A stretch of DNA of 19,540 nucleotides from an uncultured Alphaproteobacteria bacterium. Its GTDB lineage: Bacteria > Pseudomonadota > Alphaproteobacteria > CASFRQ01 > SAAU01. How positions within the stretch are numbered: position 1 is the stretch's first letter; the number at the start of each line of letters is the position of its first letter. Positions 7,185 through 15,028 of this stretch are shown here, piece after piece. The notes beneath the pieces were generated by a model. That model saw only the letters and a list, made by a program, of their open reading frames with translations, did not search any database and was not told the origin of the DNA. Both the position numbers and the translations under genes were made by a program. The stretch lies in contig CASFRQ010000014.1 in the NCBI GenBank assembly GCA_949296785.1, forward strand, positions 1-19,540, in the 5' to 3' direction.

Positions 7185-8603
7185 ATGGCGAAGCCTTTAG
7201 TTAAAAGGGGTGTGAAAAAACTTCGTCTGACGGATTTCAGAAGTTATGGTTTCTTGTCTTTGGACTTGGATCCATCGCTTTGTCCTGTCGTGTTGAGCGG
7301 CAAAAACGGCGCCGGAAAAACAAATCTTTTGGAAGCGGTGTCTTTCCTAGCACCGGGGCGGGGATTGCGGCGCGCGCGGCTGAGCGATGTGGCGCGGCAC
7401 ACAATGTCGGCGGACTTTTTGCAAGGCGCTGGGGAAGGCCGATTCTGCGCCGGTACGGAGGGAATTTCCGGTTTTTCTTCTTTTACGGGGGGGGACGGCT
7501 CTTTTGATGGACAAGAATCAAGGCCGATGGCTCCTGGAACAGGTTTTAATGAGAGTTCCGGGATAAATTCGGGAGTTGATTCCCGTTTTGTTTCCGGCGC
7601 ATTTGAAGCCGGATGTGAAGCGGGCTGGGAAGAGGAACCTTCAAGAGCTCGTTCCTTCGGAAAAGTAATAGAGCTGCCTAAAAGTTGGTCTGTTTATGCG
7701 CATCTTTTGACGGAGTCGGGACCCGTAGAGGTTGGAACCGGCGTTACGCCTTCTTCCGGAAAAAGAAGCATCAAAATCAACGGCCAGCCTGTCCGTTCTC
7801 AGGCGGATTTGGGCGGGTGTCTGAGCGTTTTGTGGCTGACGCCGACAATGGACAGGCTGTTTTGTTCGGATCCCTCTTCCAGAAGGCATTTTCTGGACAG
7901 GCTGGTTCAGTCGTTTGATCCTTTGCATGCGGTGCGGTCGGCGGATTATTCTCACGCGTTGAAGCAGTGGGGTTGCCTTTTGAAAGAAGGGCGATGGAAT
8001 GAAGGATGGCTGTCCTCTTTGGAAGAGGTTATGGCTTTGAACGGCGTGGCGATTTGCGCGGCCAGGAAGGATATTGTCGCGCGCTTGAGCGGCTTTTTGG
8101 CGCAAGGCGACGAGGGGCATCTGTTCCCTCAGGCGCATATCCGGTTGAAAGGAATGTTGGAAAGTGTTTTGGATACGATGCCGGCGTTGCAGGCGGAGGA
8201 GTTTTTTAAGGAAAAAATAAAAGCCAGCCGACGTATTTACGCGGACGGAGGGAACTTCGCCGGTCCTCATACTTCCGATTTTTCCGTTTGTTATCGGGAA
8301 AAGAATATGGATGCTTCTTTATGTTCAACGGGGGAGCAGAAGGCGTTGCTGGTTTCCATCATTTTGGCGCAGACAAAAGCGCAGATGAAGGAGAAGGGCG
8401 TCTGTCCGATGCTTTTGTTGGACGAAGTGACGGCGCATTTGGATAAAAGCAGGCAGGAGGCTTTGCTTGAGATGTTGCTCCGAATGCCGGCGCAGGTTTG
8501 GTTAACGGGGACGGATGTATCGGTGTTTAAGCCTTTGGAGGGAAAAGCGCAATTTTTTAATATTGAAAACTCTGAGGCTTTCGCTTTGACTGCCGCCGCT
8601 TAA
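7185..8603 (+). CDS. recF: DNA replication and repair protein RecF with a large internal insertion
   Basis: RecF is an SMC-like ATPase that binds gapped DNA and, with RecO and RecR, helps load RecA. All motifs are present: N-terminal KKLRLTDFRSYG, Walker A GKNGAGKT (39-46), the alphaproteobacterial-style block APGRGLRRARLSDVA (56-70), VLWLTPTMDRLF (215-226), the ABC signature STGEQ (381-385) and Walker B MLLLDE (409-414). The protein is 472 residues against about 360-390 usual. The excess lies in one block, about residues 74-163 (nt 7404-7673), which is rich in Gly, Ser, Phe and Glu and looks disordered. After it the conserved SVYAHLLTESGPVEVGTG resumes. The insertion contains eight consecutive G (7487-7494), in frame here. 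The ATG is supported by AAGGAG about 9 bases upstream. gyrB follows after 283 bp. Confidence 0.95.
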   Translation: MAKPLVKRGVKKLRLTDFRSYGFLSLDLDPSLCPVVLSGKNGAGKTNLLEAVSFLAPGRGLRRARLSDVARHTMSADFLQGAGEGRFCAGTEGISGFSSFTGGDGSFDGQESRPMAPGTGFNESSGINSGVDSRFVSGAFEAGCEAGWEEEPSRARSFGKVIELPKSWSVYAHLLTESGPVEVGTGVTPSSGKRSIKINGQPVRSQADLGGCLSVLWLTPTMDRLFCSDPSSRRHFLDRLVQSFDPLHAVRSADYSHALKQWGCLLKEGRWNEGWLSSLEEVMALNGVAICAARKDIVARLSGFLAQGDEGHLFPQAHIRLKGMLESVLDTMPALQAEEFFKEKIKASRRIYADGGNFAGPHTSDFSVCYREKNMDASLCSTGEQKALLVSIILAQTKAQMKEKGVCPMLLLDEVTAHLDKSRQEALLEMLLRMPAQVWLTGTDVSVFKPLEGKAQFFNIENSEAFALTAAA

Positions 8604-8886
8604 AGGGAAAAAAGTCGGCGGAAATGTCTGGCCGGTTTGTGGGAAAAAGGATAAAACAGCGGTTCCCGGCGGGGGCTGAACCGGGTTCTGGAAAAAGGGA
8701 TGCTTCTAAAAAAGACAAGGGGGTCAAAGTTGCCATGAATGAAGGGCGAAGAGAAATAAGGCAGTAGAGACGGCGGTCTGGCCGGGGGCTGAAAAAAATG
8801 AGGAAAGGTCAACACAAAAAGGCGTAGCGCCGGAAGGTATAGTTTTTAACTTTTTTATATGAGTTTTTGAGGTAAGGAAGGAAAAA
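8604..8886. other. recF-gyrB intergenic gap
   Basis: No gene is supported. GGGGCTGAA occurs twice (about 8672 and 8785), each after a CGG-rich stretch. A small inverted repeat (GGCGTAGCGCC) lies at about 8820. The gyrB ribosome binding site AAGGAAGGA stands just before the start. A promoter for gyrB could lie here but no convincing pair of boxes was found. Confidence 0.5.
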
Positions 8887-11295
8887 ATGACAACGGAAGA
8901 AATAATCAATGAAGCGAGCGACGCTTATAATTCCAGTTCCATTAAAGTCTTGAAAGGATTGGAAGCGGTGCGCAAGCGGCCGGGAATGTATATCGGCGAC
9001 ACCGATGACGGAACGGGTTTGCATCATATGGTATATGAGGTTGTGGACAACTCCATTGATGAGGCGTTGGCCGGTTACTGTGATCGTATTGATATTACTT
9101 TAAATGCGGATGGTTCCGTTTCCGTTCAGGACAACGGCCGAGGTATTCCGGTTGACATTCATCCGACGGAAGGCGTTTCCGCAGCGGAAGTGATTATGAC
9201 GCAGTTGCATGCCGGCGGCAAGTTTGACCAGAATTCTTATAAAATTTCGGGCGGTTTGCACGGCGTGGGTGTTTCCGTGGTGAACGCTTTGTCTTCAAGA
9301 TTGGATTTGACCATCTGGCGCAACGGGCATGAACATTATATTCAATTTAAAGACGGTGTGGCAGTTGCTCCTTTAAAAGTAGTCGGGGAAGCGCCGCATC
9401 GGCACGGAACGCTTGTCCGCTTCTGGCCATCGGTGGAAACGTTTAAAAATATTGAGTTTAATTTTGACACTTTGGAACATCGTTTAAGAGAGCTGGCGTT
9501 TTTGAATTCCGGCGTTTGCCTGTATTTGATTGACGAAAGGACGAGCAACCGCAAGGAAGTGAAGTTGCACTATGAAGGCGGGATTCTGGAGTTTGTAAAG
9601 TATTTGGACAGGTCTAAAACTTCTTTGCATGACTTGCCGTTCTGCGTTACGGGCGAAAAAGACGGGATTGTCGTGGAGGCGGCTTTGGAATGGACAGACG
9701 GCTATCATGAAACCTGCCTGTGTTTTACGAACAATATCCCGCAAAGAGACGGAGGAACGCACTTGGCCGGCTTCCGCGCGGCTTTGACTCGCACGATTAA
9801 CAATTACGCGATTGAGGCGGGCATCACGAAAAAAGAGAAGGTAGAGTTGAACGGCGAGGATATGCGCGAAGGGTTGACCTGCGTTTTGTCGGTGAAAGTG
9901 CCGGATCCGAAGTTCTCTTCTCAGACAAAAGATAAGCTGGTGTCTTCGGAAGTTCGTCCCGTTGTGGAAAACATTGTGGCGGATAAGCTGGAGCAATGGT
10001 TTGAAGAGCATCCGGCGGAGGCGCGAAAGGTCATCGGTAAAGTGGTGGAGGCCGCCGCCGCCAGAGAAGCGGCTCGTAAAGCGCGGGAGTTGACGCGGCG
10101 CAAAGGTGCTCTGGATATGGCGTCTTTGCCGGGGAAATTGGCGGATTGTCAGGAAAAAGATCCCGCTTTGTCGGAAATTTTTATTGTTGAGGGTGATTCC
10201 GCCGGCGGTTCCGCCAAGCAGGGGAGGCATCGGGCGACGCAGGCGATTTTGCCGTTGCGAGGGAAGATTTTGAATGTAGAAAAAGCTCGTTTTGACCGGA
10301 TGCTGTCTTCTCAGGAAATCGGCACGATGGTAACGGCTTTCGGCACGGGAATCGGCCGCGATGACTTTAACGCGGACAAATGCCGTTACCATAAGATTAT
10401 CATCATGACCGATGCGGATGTGGACGGCGCGCATATTCGGACATTGCTTTTGACTTTCTTCTTCCGTCAGATGCCGGAGTTAATTCAAAGAGGATACATT
10501 TATATTGCTCAACCGCCTCTTTATCGGGCGAAGCGCGGCAATTCCGAGGTGTATCTGAAAGACGACGCGGCGTTGGAGGAGTATCTGATTAACTTCGGCA
10601 CGCAGGACGCCGTTTTGATTACCGGTGACGGGGAACAGATTGCGGGCGCCGACTTGGTAGAACGTGTCAAACAGGCAAAGGAGGCGCGGGATTTAATCTA
10701 TAACCTGTCGCATCATGTGCCGGCGTATATTGTGGAGCAAATGGCGATTGCGGGGATGTTCTCTTCTCAAAAAGTGTACGATGATTCTTTTAAAGACCGT
10801 CTGGATGCGTTGGAAGAGGAATATGAGCGCGGCTGGACCTGTTCTTATGATGAAGAAAAGGGGTATGAGTTCTGTCGTACTTTAAGAAGCGTGACGGAAG
10901 CGTATCATGTGGACAAGATTGCTTTAAATAGCATGGAAGCGCGCAAGTTGGGCGAAATGAAGGAAAATCTTCAGGGATTTTACATGAAGCCCGCTCTTTT
11001 AAAAACAAAGGACGGAGAAGTCACGATTAAAGGTCCTGTGTCCTTGATTGAAGCGATTGACGCCGCCGGAAAGAAAGGGATTGCCATCCAACGTTATAAA
11101 GGATTGGGCGAAATGAACCCGGAACAACTGTGGGAGACGACTTTGGATCCCGAGGCGCGGCACCTTCTTCAGGTTCGGGTGGATCATTTGGACGAGGCGG
11201 ATCAGGTGTTCTCCACTTTGATGGGAGATGTTGTGGAACCTCGCAAGGACTTTATCCAGGATAACGCTTTAAAAGTGATGAACTTGGATATTTAA
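8887..11295 (+). CDS. gyrB: DNA gyrase subunit B
   Basis: GyrB is the ATPase subunit of the GyrA2GyrB2 enzyme that adds negative supercoils. The GHKL ATPase site is complete: YEVVDNSIDEA with Glu51 and Asn55, QDNGRGIP (81-88) and GGLHGVGVSVVNA (122-134). The transducer contains QTKDKLVSSEVRPVVE. The TOPRIM domain has EGDSAGGSAKQGR starting at Glu435 and DADVDG at 509-514, the magnesium-binding acidic residues. The C-terminal block IQRYKGLGEMNPEQLWE begins near residue 733. At 802 residues it matches GyrB; DADVDGAHIRTLLLTFFFR and the context beside recF favour GyrB over ParE. The ATG follows AAGGAAGGAAAAA. Two strong stem-loops follow the stop. Confidence 0.98.
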   Translation: MTTEEIINEASDAYNSSSIKVLKGLEAVRKRPGMYIGDTDDGTGLHHMVYEVVDNSIDEALAGYCDRIDITLNADGSVSVQDNGRGIPVDIHPTEGVSAAEVIMTQLHAGGKFDQNSYKISGGLHGVGVSVVNALSSRLDLTIWRNGHEHYIQFKDGVAVAPLKVVGEAPHRHGTLVRFWPSVETFKNIEFNFDTLEHRLRELAFLNSGVCLYLIDERTSNRKEVKLHYEGGILEFVKYLDRSKTSLHDLPFCVTGEKDGIVVEAALEWTDGYHETCLCFTNNIPQRDGGTHLAGFRAALTRTINNYAIEAGITKKEKVELNGEDMREGLTCVLSVKVPDPKFSSQTKDKLVSSEVRPVVENIVADKLEQWFEEHPAEARKVIGKVVEAAAAREAARKARELTRRKGALDMASLPGKLADCQEKDPALSEIFIVEGDSAGGSAKQGRHRATQAILPLRGKILNVEKARFDRMLSSQEIGTMVTAFGTGIGRDDFNADKCRYHKIIIMTDADVDGAHIRTLLLTFFFRQMPELIQRGYIYIAQPPLYRAKRGNSEVYLKDDAALEEYLINFGTQDAVLITGDGEQIAGADLVERVKQAKEARDLIYNLSHHVPAYIVEQMAIAGMFSSQKVYDDSFKDRLDALEEEYERGWTCSYDEEKGYEFCRTLRSVTEAYHVDKIALNSMEARKLGEMKENLQGFYMKPALLKTKDGEVTIKGPVSLIEAIDAAGKKGIAIQRYKGLGEMNPEQLWETTLDPEARHLLQVRVDHLDEADQVFSTLMGDVVEPRKDFIQDNALKVMNLDI

Positions 11296-11300
11296 TCGGT

Positions 11301-11380
11301 GGAAGAGTCTTCTCTTTTGAAAGTAAAGAGGGAATCTTCCTTAGAAAACGCATCGTTTTTTTAAACGGTGCGTTTCATTT
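11301..11380 (+). terminator. Double stem-loop terminator of gyrB
   Basis: The first hairpin has outer arms GGAAGA (11301-11306) and TCTTCC (11335-11340), with further A/T-rich pairing inside. The second is a 13-bp stem, 11346-11358 with 11363-11375, with one G-U pair and a TTTT loop. It is followed by CATTT. It separates gyrB from the strong promoter of the next gene. Confidence 0.65.
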
Positions 11381-11386
11381 AACGAA

Positions 11387-11415
11387 TTGACAAATACAAA
11401 AAAAAAGGGTATTCT
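11387..11415 (+). promoter_or_regulatory. Predicted promoter of the repeat-protein gene
   Basis: A perfect -35 box TTGACA (11387-11392) is followed after 17 bases by TATTCT (11410-11415, 4 of 6 matches to the consensus). The transcript would start about 30 bases before the ATG at 11451, which has a near-perfect AGGAGG ribosome binding site at about 11438-11443. This suggests strong, independent expression. Confidence 0.7.
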
Positions 11416-11450
11416 ATAAAAAATAGATTATTGTACCAGGAGGAAATGTT

Positions 11451-14400
11451 ATGACTCTCTCTCATTTCAAAAAAGGTCTTTATATTTGTTTAATCCTCTC
11501 TTTTGGCTTGGCTTTCCCGATGGAACAGGCTTTGGCGGCCAGGACACAGCCGGATTTGCTTGAGCGGTTGGTGGCAAAAAGAAAGGCTGAGCGTCGGGCG
11601 CGGGAGAGAGACGCGGCTCGGGAAGAGCGGGCGTTGGCTTCTTCCGGGGAAAATGCTTCTTCAAAAAACAGTGGCGATAAAAAATCCAAAACAACTGTGT
11701 CCGGCAGTTTTGATACCGGAAGTGATGGACGTACTTCCGGGTCTTTGAGTGCTTCCAATAAGACAAAATGGAATGATGACGCCAGTACGACGACTTCCGG
11801 AGGAATGAGAGTTTCCAGTAACGGGAGTGTTTCGGGGTCTGCCTCCACAACAACAAAATTTAATACAAAACATGGCTCGGCTTCGGTTGGAGCCAGTGGA
11901 AATATGCGTGTTGGCAAAGACGGTAAAATTTCCGGCAGTACAAAGCTTTCCGGTGGCGGTAAAATTACGGACAGGTTGGGGTTGAGCGGCGGTATTGGCC
12001 TGAAATTTAATAAGGACGGGACAATTTCTATTAATTCAAACTTGGCTCTGAAAGGACCGAACGGTCAAAAGATTGAGTTGAAAGTCGGTTTTAATTCCGA
12101 TGGTTCCGTTTCGGCGAATGTCGGTGGCAACATGAAAGTGGGAAACACAAAAATCGGTAGTAATATCGGTTTGAAAGTTGGAAAAGACGGAAAGGTGGAT
12201 ACAACTATCGGAACTTCTTCCGCTATAAAGGTTGGTAAAGGAACGATTAATGTTGGCGGTAATGTAGGATTCGGTAGCTCGGGGACGTCTTGGAATGCTT
12301 CCGCCGGCGGTTCCGGAAAACTTGGGGATAATTCGGCTTTGGGCGCGAATATAAAAATCGGCCAAGGAAAAGACGGTAAAGTTAAAACTTCCCTCGGAAC
12401 TTCCGGCAGTACAAAGATTGCCGGTGTTAACCTGAACGGCGGAACGAATATTAAGATGGAGGGAACAAAGGTTGTTTCTACGAATACAAAAGCCGGCGTT
12501 TCCGCGCAGATTGCCGACGGTGTTAAAATTGGAACCAGTGGTAATGTTAAGACAAATAGTTCCGGCGGGGTATCTTTCGGAACAAAAACGACTGGGAATT
12601 TCGGCGGTCAAAAAGTGACGGCGAAAGGGGGCGCTTCTTTCCAGGATGGCAAGAGGACTTCTTCCTATGCTAATGTCAGCGGTAATTTCAGAGTCGGCGA
12701 TGCAAAAATTAAGGCTGATGTCGGCGGCGCCAGAGATGCTTCCGGCAGGGTAACTCATACTGTCGGTGCTTCCACAAATGTAAAAATTGGCAAAGGGCAG
12801 ATTGGTGCCGGCGGCAGGGTTAATTTGGCGGATGGAAAAGTTACATCTACAAACTCTTCGCTGTCTGGTAGCGCCAAATTGGCCGGATTGAATTTGGGTG
12901 GAGGCATTGGTGTCTCTACGAATAAAGACGGCAAGGTTGTTCATAATGTTAATGCCGGAGTTTCCGGTAAAAACTGGGGAACGAACGCGAAAGTCAAAGT
13001 AGATAATCGTGGTAATGTATCCAGTAAAATAGCTGCTTCCGGTAATATCAGCGGAACAAGGTTGGGCGGTGGTTTGTCCGTTGCTAAAGACGCGGCGGGT
13101 AATGTTACGACGGGAACAACGGCTTCTGTCCGCGGTAAGTATGGCAGTGCTGCCGGCGCAATTGCAACGAAGAACAATGAAATCACTTCAGCCTCTTTGG
13201 CAGGAGGAGTAAAGGGAAATATTACTGATAACACAAAGGCAAAAGCCAATGCCGGTATTACTTGGAAAGATGGAAAGGTTGCTTCTTACAATGTCAGCGG
13301 AGGGACGACGACAAAGACGGCAAACGGACAGAAGATTTCTTCCAATGTCGGTGATTCCGTGCGTTATAATTCTAAAGGTGTTGCAACGCATAATATCACA
13401 GCCGGGGTCGGGTACGGGTCCCGCCCTGTCAGCGCGGGTTTAAGCGGAAATATGAAAGTTCGTGAAGGCGAAGGTATTGTCAGTGCGGGCGTAAAGGCCT
13501 CAGGTTCCGGAAAAGTGGCTGACAATGTTCGTTTGGGCGGCAATACCGGTTACAGTATTAAAAAAGGTTCCGATGGTAAGTTTAATCATACGGTTTCCGG
13601 CGGGACGACGGTTTCCGGTAACGGTTGGAAACAGGCGGCGAATGCCAAAGTCGGCTTTGATGAAAAAGGTGTAAATTCTTTGAAAACCAAATATTCCGGT
13701 TCTCAAAAAGTAAATGACAATATTTCTATCAGCCAAAGTGCCGGATATGGTTTCTATAAAGACAGCAAAGGTGAATTAGTTCATCAGGTTGATGCCGGAG
13801 CCGGTGTCAAAGGAAAAGGTTGGTCTCAAAAAGCAACGGCCGGGTTGGATATTAAGGGAAATGAAGGTATTGTCGGCCATAGAGCTGGGACTTCAACCAG
13901 GTTGAACGTGGGAGGAAACAAAATTTCTCAAGATTCTGGTTATGCTACTCGGACAAACAGAAGAGGAGAGCAAGTTACGACGGTTTATGCCGATGTCGGT
14001 GCTCGCGGTGACGGCTATAAGGTTGGCGCCGGAACGGATGTAAAGTTGGATGAAGAGGGACAGGTTTTATCATCCAAAACTCACGGAGATGTCAGTGTTG
14101 AAGTTGCTGAGGGAACGAACTTGACGGCTTCTACGGATGTTCGGACAAAAGGGGATTATGTGGAACAAACGACTATGGCGGGTGTAGATGCCGAAAATTG
14201 GGGAAGTAAAGTCGGCTATTCTTCTGATACGGAAGGTAATTCTTCCACGGCGGTTGTCGCAGATGCTACTTATGACGGTAATACGGTAACGCTTGGCGGG
14301 CAAGTTGATAAGAAAGACGGAGAGTTCTCTGGTGCCGAAACTTATGCCGGTGTTGAAGGTGATGCTTATGCCATATCTTCTCAAACAAAACATGATGAAA

Positions 14401-14639
14401 ATTGGAAAATTGTGGAAACAACTCAAGAAGCGGAAGTTGAAGCGGCGGATCATGTAAAAGTCGGTATTGCCTCTACAGAAACTTTTGATGAGGAGGGTAA
14501 TGGTACCAGAGACTTGGAGACTTATCAAAAAGTTTACGGAAAAGGTGGGGCGGTTACAAACAGGACTTATACGAAGGATGTTCATAATATGAAAGAAACA
14601 GATTATGATACCGGAGGTAATTTTTCTGTAACATTCTAA
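11451..14639 (+). CDS. Large exported beta-hairpin repeat protein, possible outer-membrane or surface protein
   Basis: I do not recognise a named family. Residues 1-29 form a signal peptide with a basic start, hydrophobic core and likely cleavage after ALA (29). Residues about 36-62 are an Arg/Ala/Glu-rich helix (LLERLVAKRKAERRARERD...). From about 85 to the end the protein is a regular array: tight turns of the type KDGK, NKDG, DEKG or DEEG recur every 27-34 residues, about 30 times. Between turns run segments of alternating polar and hydrophobic residues, as in beta strands. The mature protein has no cysteine. The last residues NFSVTF have hydrophobics at -1, -3 and -5 with Phe last, as in BAM-recognised outer-membrane barrels. 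The first ~860 residues are Lys-rich; the last ~200 are Asp/Glu-rich. It stands alone between its own promoter and terminator. A barrel, a surface adhesin or a fibre are all possible; the assignment is inference. Confidence 0.85.
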   Translation: MTLSHFKKGLYICLILSFGLAFPMEQALAARTQPDLLERLVAKRKAERRARERDAAREERALASSGENASSKNSGDKKSKTTVSGSFDTGSDGRTSGSLSASNKTKWNDDASTTTSGGMRVSSNGSVSGSASTTTKFNTKHGSASVGASGNMRVGKDGKISGSTKLSGGGKITDRLGLSGGIGLKFNKDGTISINSNLALKGPNGQKIELKVGFNSDGSVSANVGGNMKVGNTKIGSNIGLKVGKDGKVDTTIGTSSAIKVGKGTINVGGNVGFGSSGTSWNASAGGSGKLGDNSALGANIKIGQGKDGKVKTSLGTSGSTKIAGVNLNGGTNIKMEGTKVVSTNTKAGVSAQIADGVKIGTSGNVKTNSSGGVSFGTKTTGNFGGQKVTAKGGASFQDGKRTSSYANVSGNFRVGDAKIKADVGGARDASGRVTHTVGASTNVKIGKGQIGAGGRVNLADGKVTSTNSSLSGSAKLAGLNLGGGIGVSTNKDGKVVHNVNAGVSGKNWGTNAKVKVDNRGNVSSKIAASGNISGTRLGGGLSVAKDAAGNVTTGTTASVRGKYGSAAGAIATKNNEITSASLAGGVKGNITDNTKAKANAGITWKDGKVASYNVSGGTTTKTANGQKISSNVGDSVRYNSKGVATHNITAGVGYGSRPVSAGLSGNMKVREGEGIVSAGVKASGSGKVADNVRLGGNTGYSIKKGSDGKFNHTVSGGTTVSGNGWKQAANAKVGFDEKGVNSLKTKYSGSQKVNDNISISQSAGYGFYKDSKGELVHQVDAGAGVKGKGWSQKATAGLDIKGNEGIVGHRAGTSTRLNVGGNKISQDSGYATRTNRRGEQVTTVYADVGARGDGYKVGAGTDVKLDEEGQVLSSKTHGDVSVEVAEGTNLTASTDVRTKGDYVEQTTMAGVDAENWGSKVGYSSDTEGNSSTAVVADATYDGNTVTLGGQVDKKDGEFSGAETYAGVEGDAYAISSQTKHDENWKIVETTQEAEVEAADHVKVGIASTETFDEEGNGTRDLETYQKVYGKGGAVTNRTYTKDVHNMKETDYDTGGNFSVTF
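11703..14636 (+). repeat. Array of about 30 degenerate ~31-residue (~93-bp) beta-hairpin units within the exported protein
   Basis: Turn motifs counted by eye fall near residues 155, 187, 215, 244, 275, 306, 336, 368, 398, 429, 460, 491, 519, 547, 574, 606, 640, 672, 706, 737, 771, 802, 836, 867, 899, 926, 955, 982, 1013 and 1044. Steps are 27-34, most often 31. Each unit seems to hold two strands: a turn of the KDGKV type, a strand, a second Gly/Asn/Trp-containing turn, then a strand back. Units share a pattern and not long identical runs, and no near-identical DNA copies were seen, so the array is old. Confidence 0.75.
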
Positions 14640-14654
14640 ATGATATGAGTATGA

Positions 14655-14690
14655 AAAGCCCCCTTTGAAAGAGGGGGCTTTAATTTTATC
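14655..14690 (+). terminator. Intrinsic terminator of the repeat-protein gene
   Basis: AAAGCCCCCT (14655-14664) pairs perfectly with AGGGGGCTTT (14672-14681) around a short loop. It is followed by AATTTTATC and TTTTTT. It starts 16 bases after the stop codon. Confidence 0.9.
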
Positions 14691-14816
14691 TTTTTTCCGG
14701 GGCTTTTTGTTTGAGACTTTGATAAAATGTGGCAGTTATCTAGAAAAGTTCTTTAAAAGTTTCTTATAAAAATTAATTTTTTTCTTAAAAAAGTATTTTA
14801 TGAAAAAGTTATTTTT

Positions 14817-14846
14817 CTGTTGATTTTTAAAAGAAATAAGTATAAA
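14817..14846 (+). promoter_or_regulatory. Predicted promoter of tRNA-Thr
   Basis: TATAAA at 14841-14846 lies 11 bases before the tRNA 5' end. CTGTTG at 14817-14822 stands 18 bases upstream as a candidate -35. The same 11-base string TTTTTCTGTTG occurs in the same position upstream of the nuclease gene (15893-15903). Confidence 0.5.
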
Positions 14847-14857
14847 AGAAAATCAAT

Positions 14858-14933
<76 letters not shown>

Positions 14934-14938
14934 TTAAG

Positions 14939-14970
14939 CCCTTGGTTTTCCGAGGGTTTTATGTTTTTTT
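14939..14970 (+). terminator. Intrinsic terminator of tRNA-Thr
   Basis: CCCTTGG (14939-14945) pairs with CCGAGGG (14950-14956), with one G-U pair and a TTTT loop. TTTTATG and TTTTTTT follow. It begins five bases after the encoded CCA. Confidence 0.85.
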
Positions 14971-15003
14971 GGAAAAATTCTAAAATTTACTTTTATTAGC
15001 TTT

Positions 15004-15028
15004 AATGGGTTAAAATATACCCATTTTT
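15004..15028 (+). terminator. Second terminator-like hairpin after the tRNA
   Basis: AATGGGT (15004-15010) and ACCCATT (15019-15025) form a perfect 7-bp stem with an 8-base A/T loop, followed by a short T run. It may be a backup terminator, as no gene precedes it other than the tRNA. Confidence 0.4.

Noticed and set aside
3854..8886. Chromosomal origin near dnaN-recF-gyrB
   Set aside because: No cluster of TTATCCACA-like DnaA boxes was seen in any of the gaps, and dnaA is not present in the window.
9484..10434. 316-codon antisense frame within gyrB
   Set aside because: Shadow of gyrB, rich in Arg and His with no family features; gyrB is unambiguous.
12036..12944. 302-codon antisense frame within the repeat-protein gene
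   Set aside because: Arises because the repeat codons lack stops on the opposite strand; it overlaps a gene with signal peptide, promoter and terminator.
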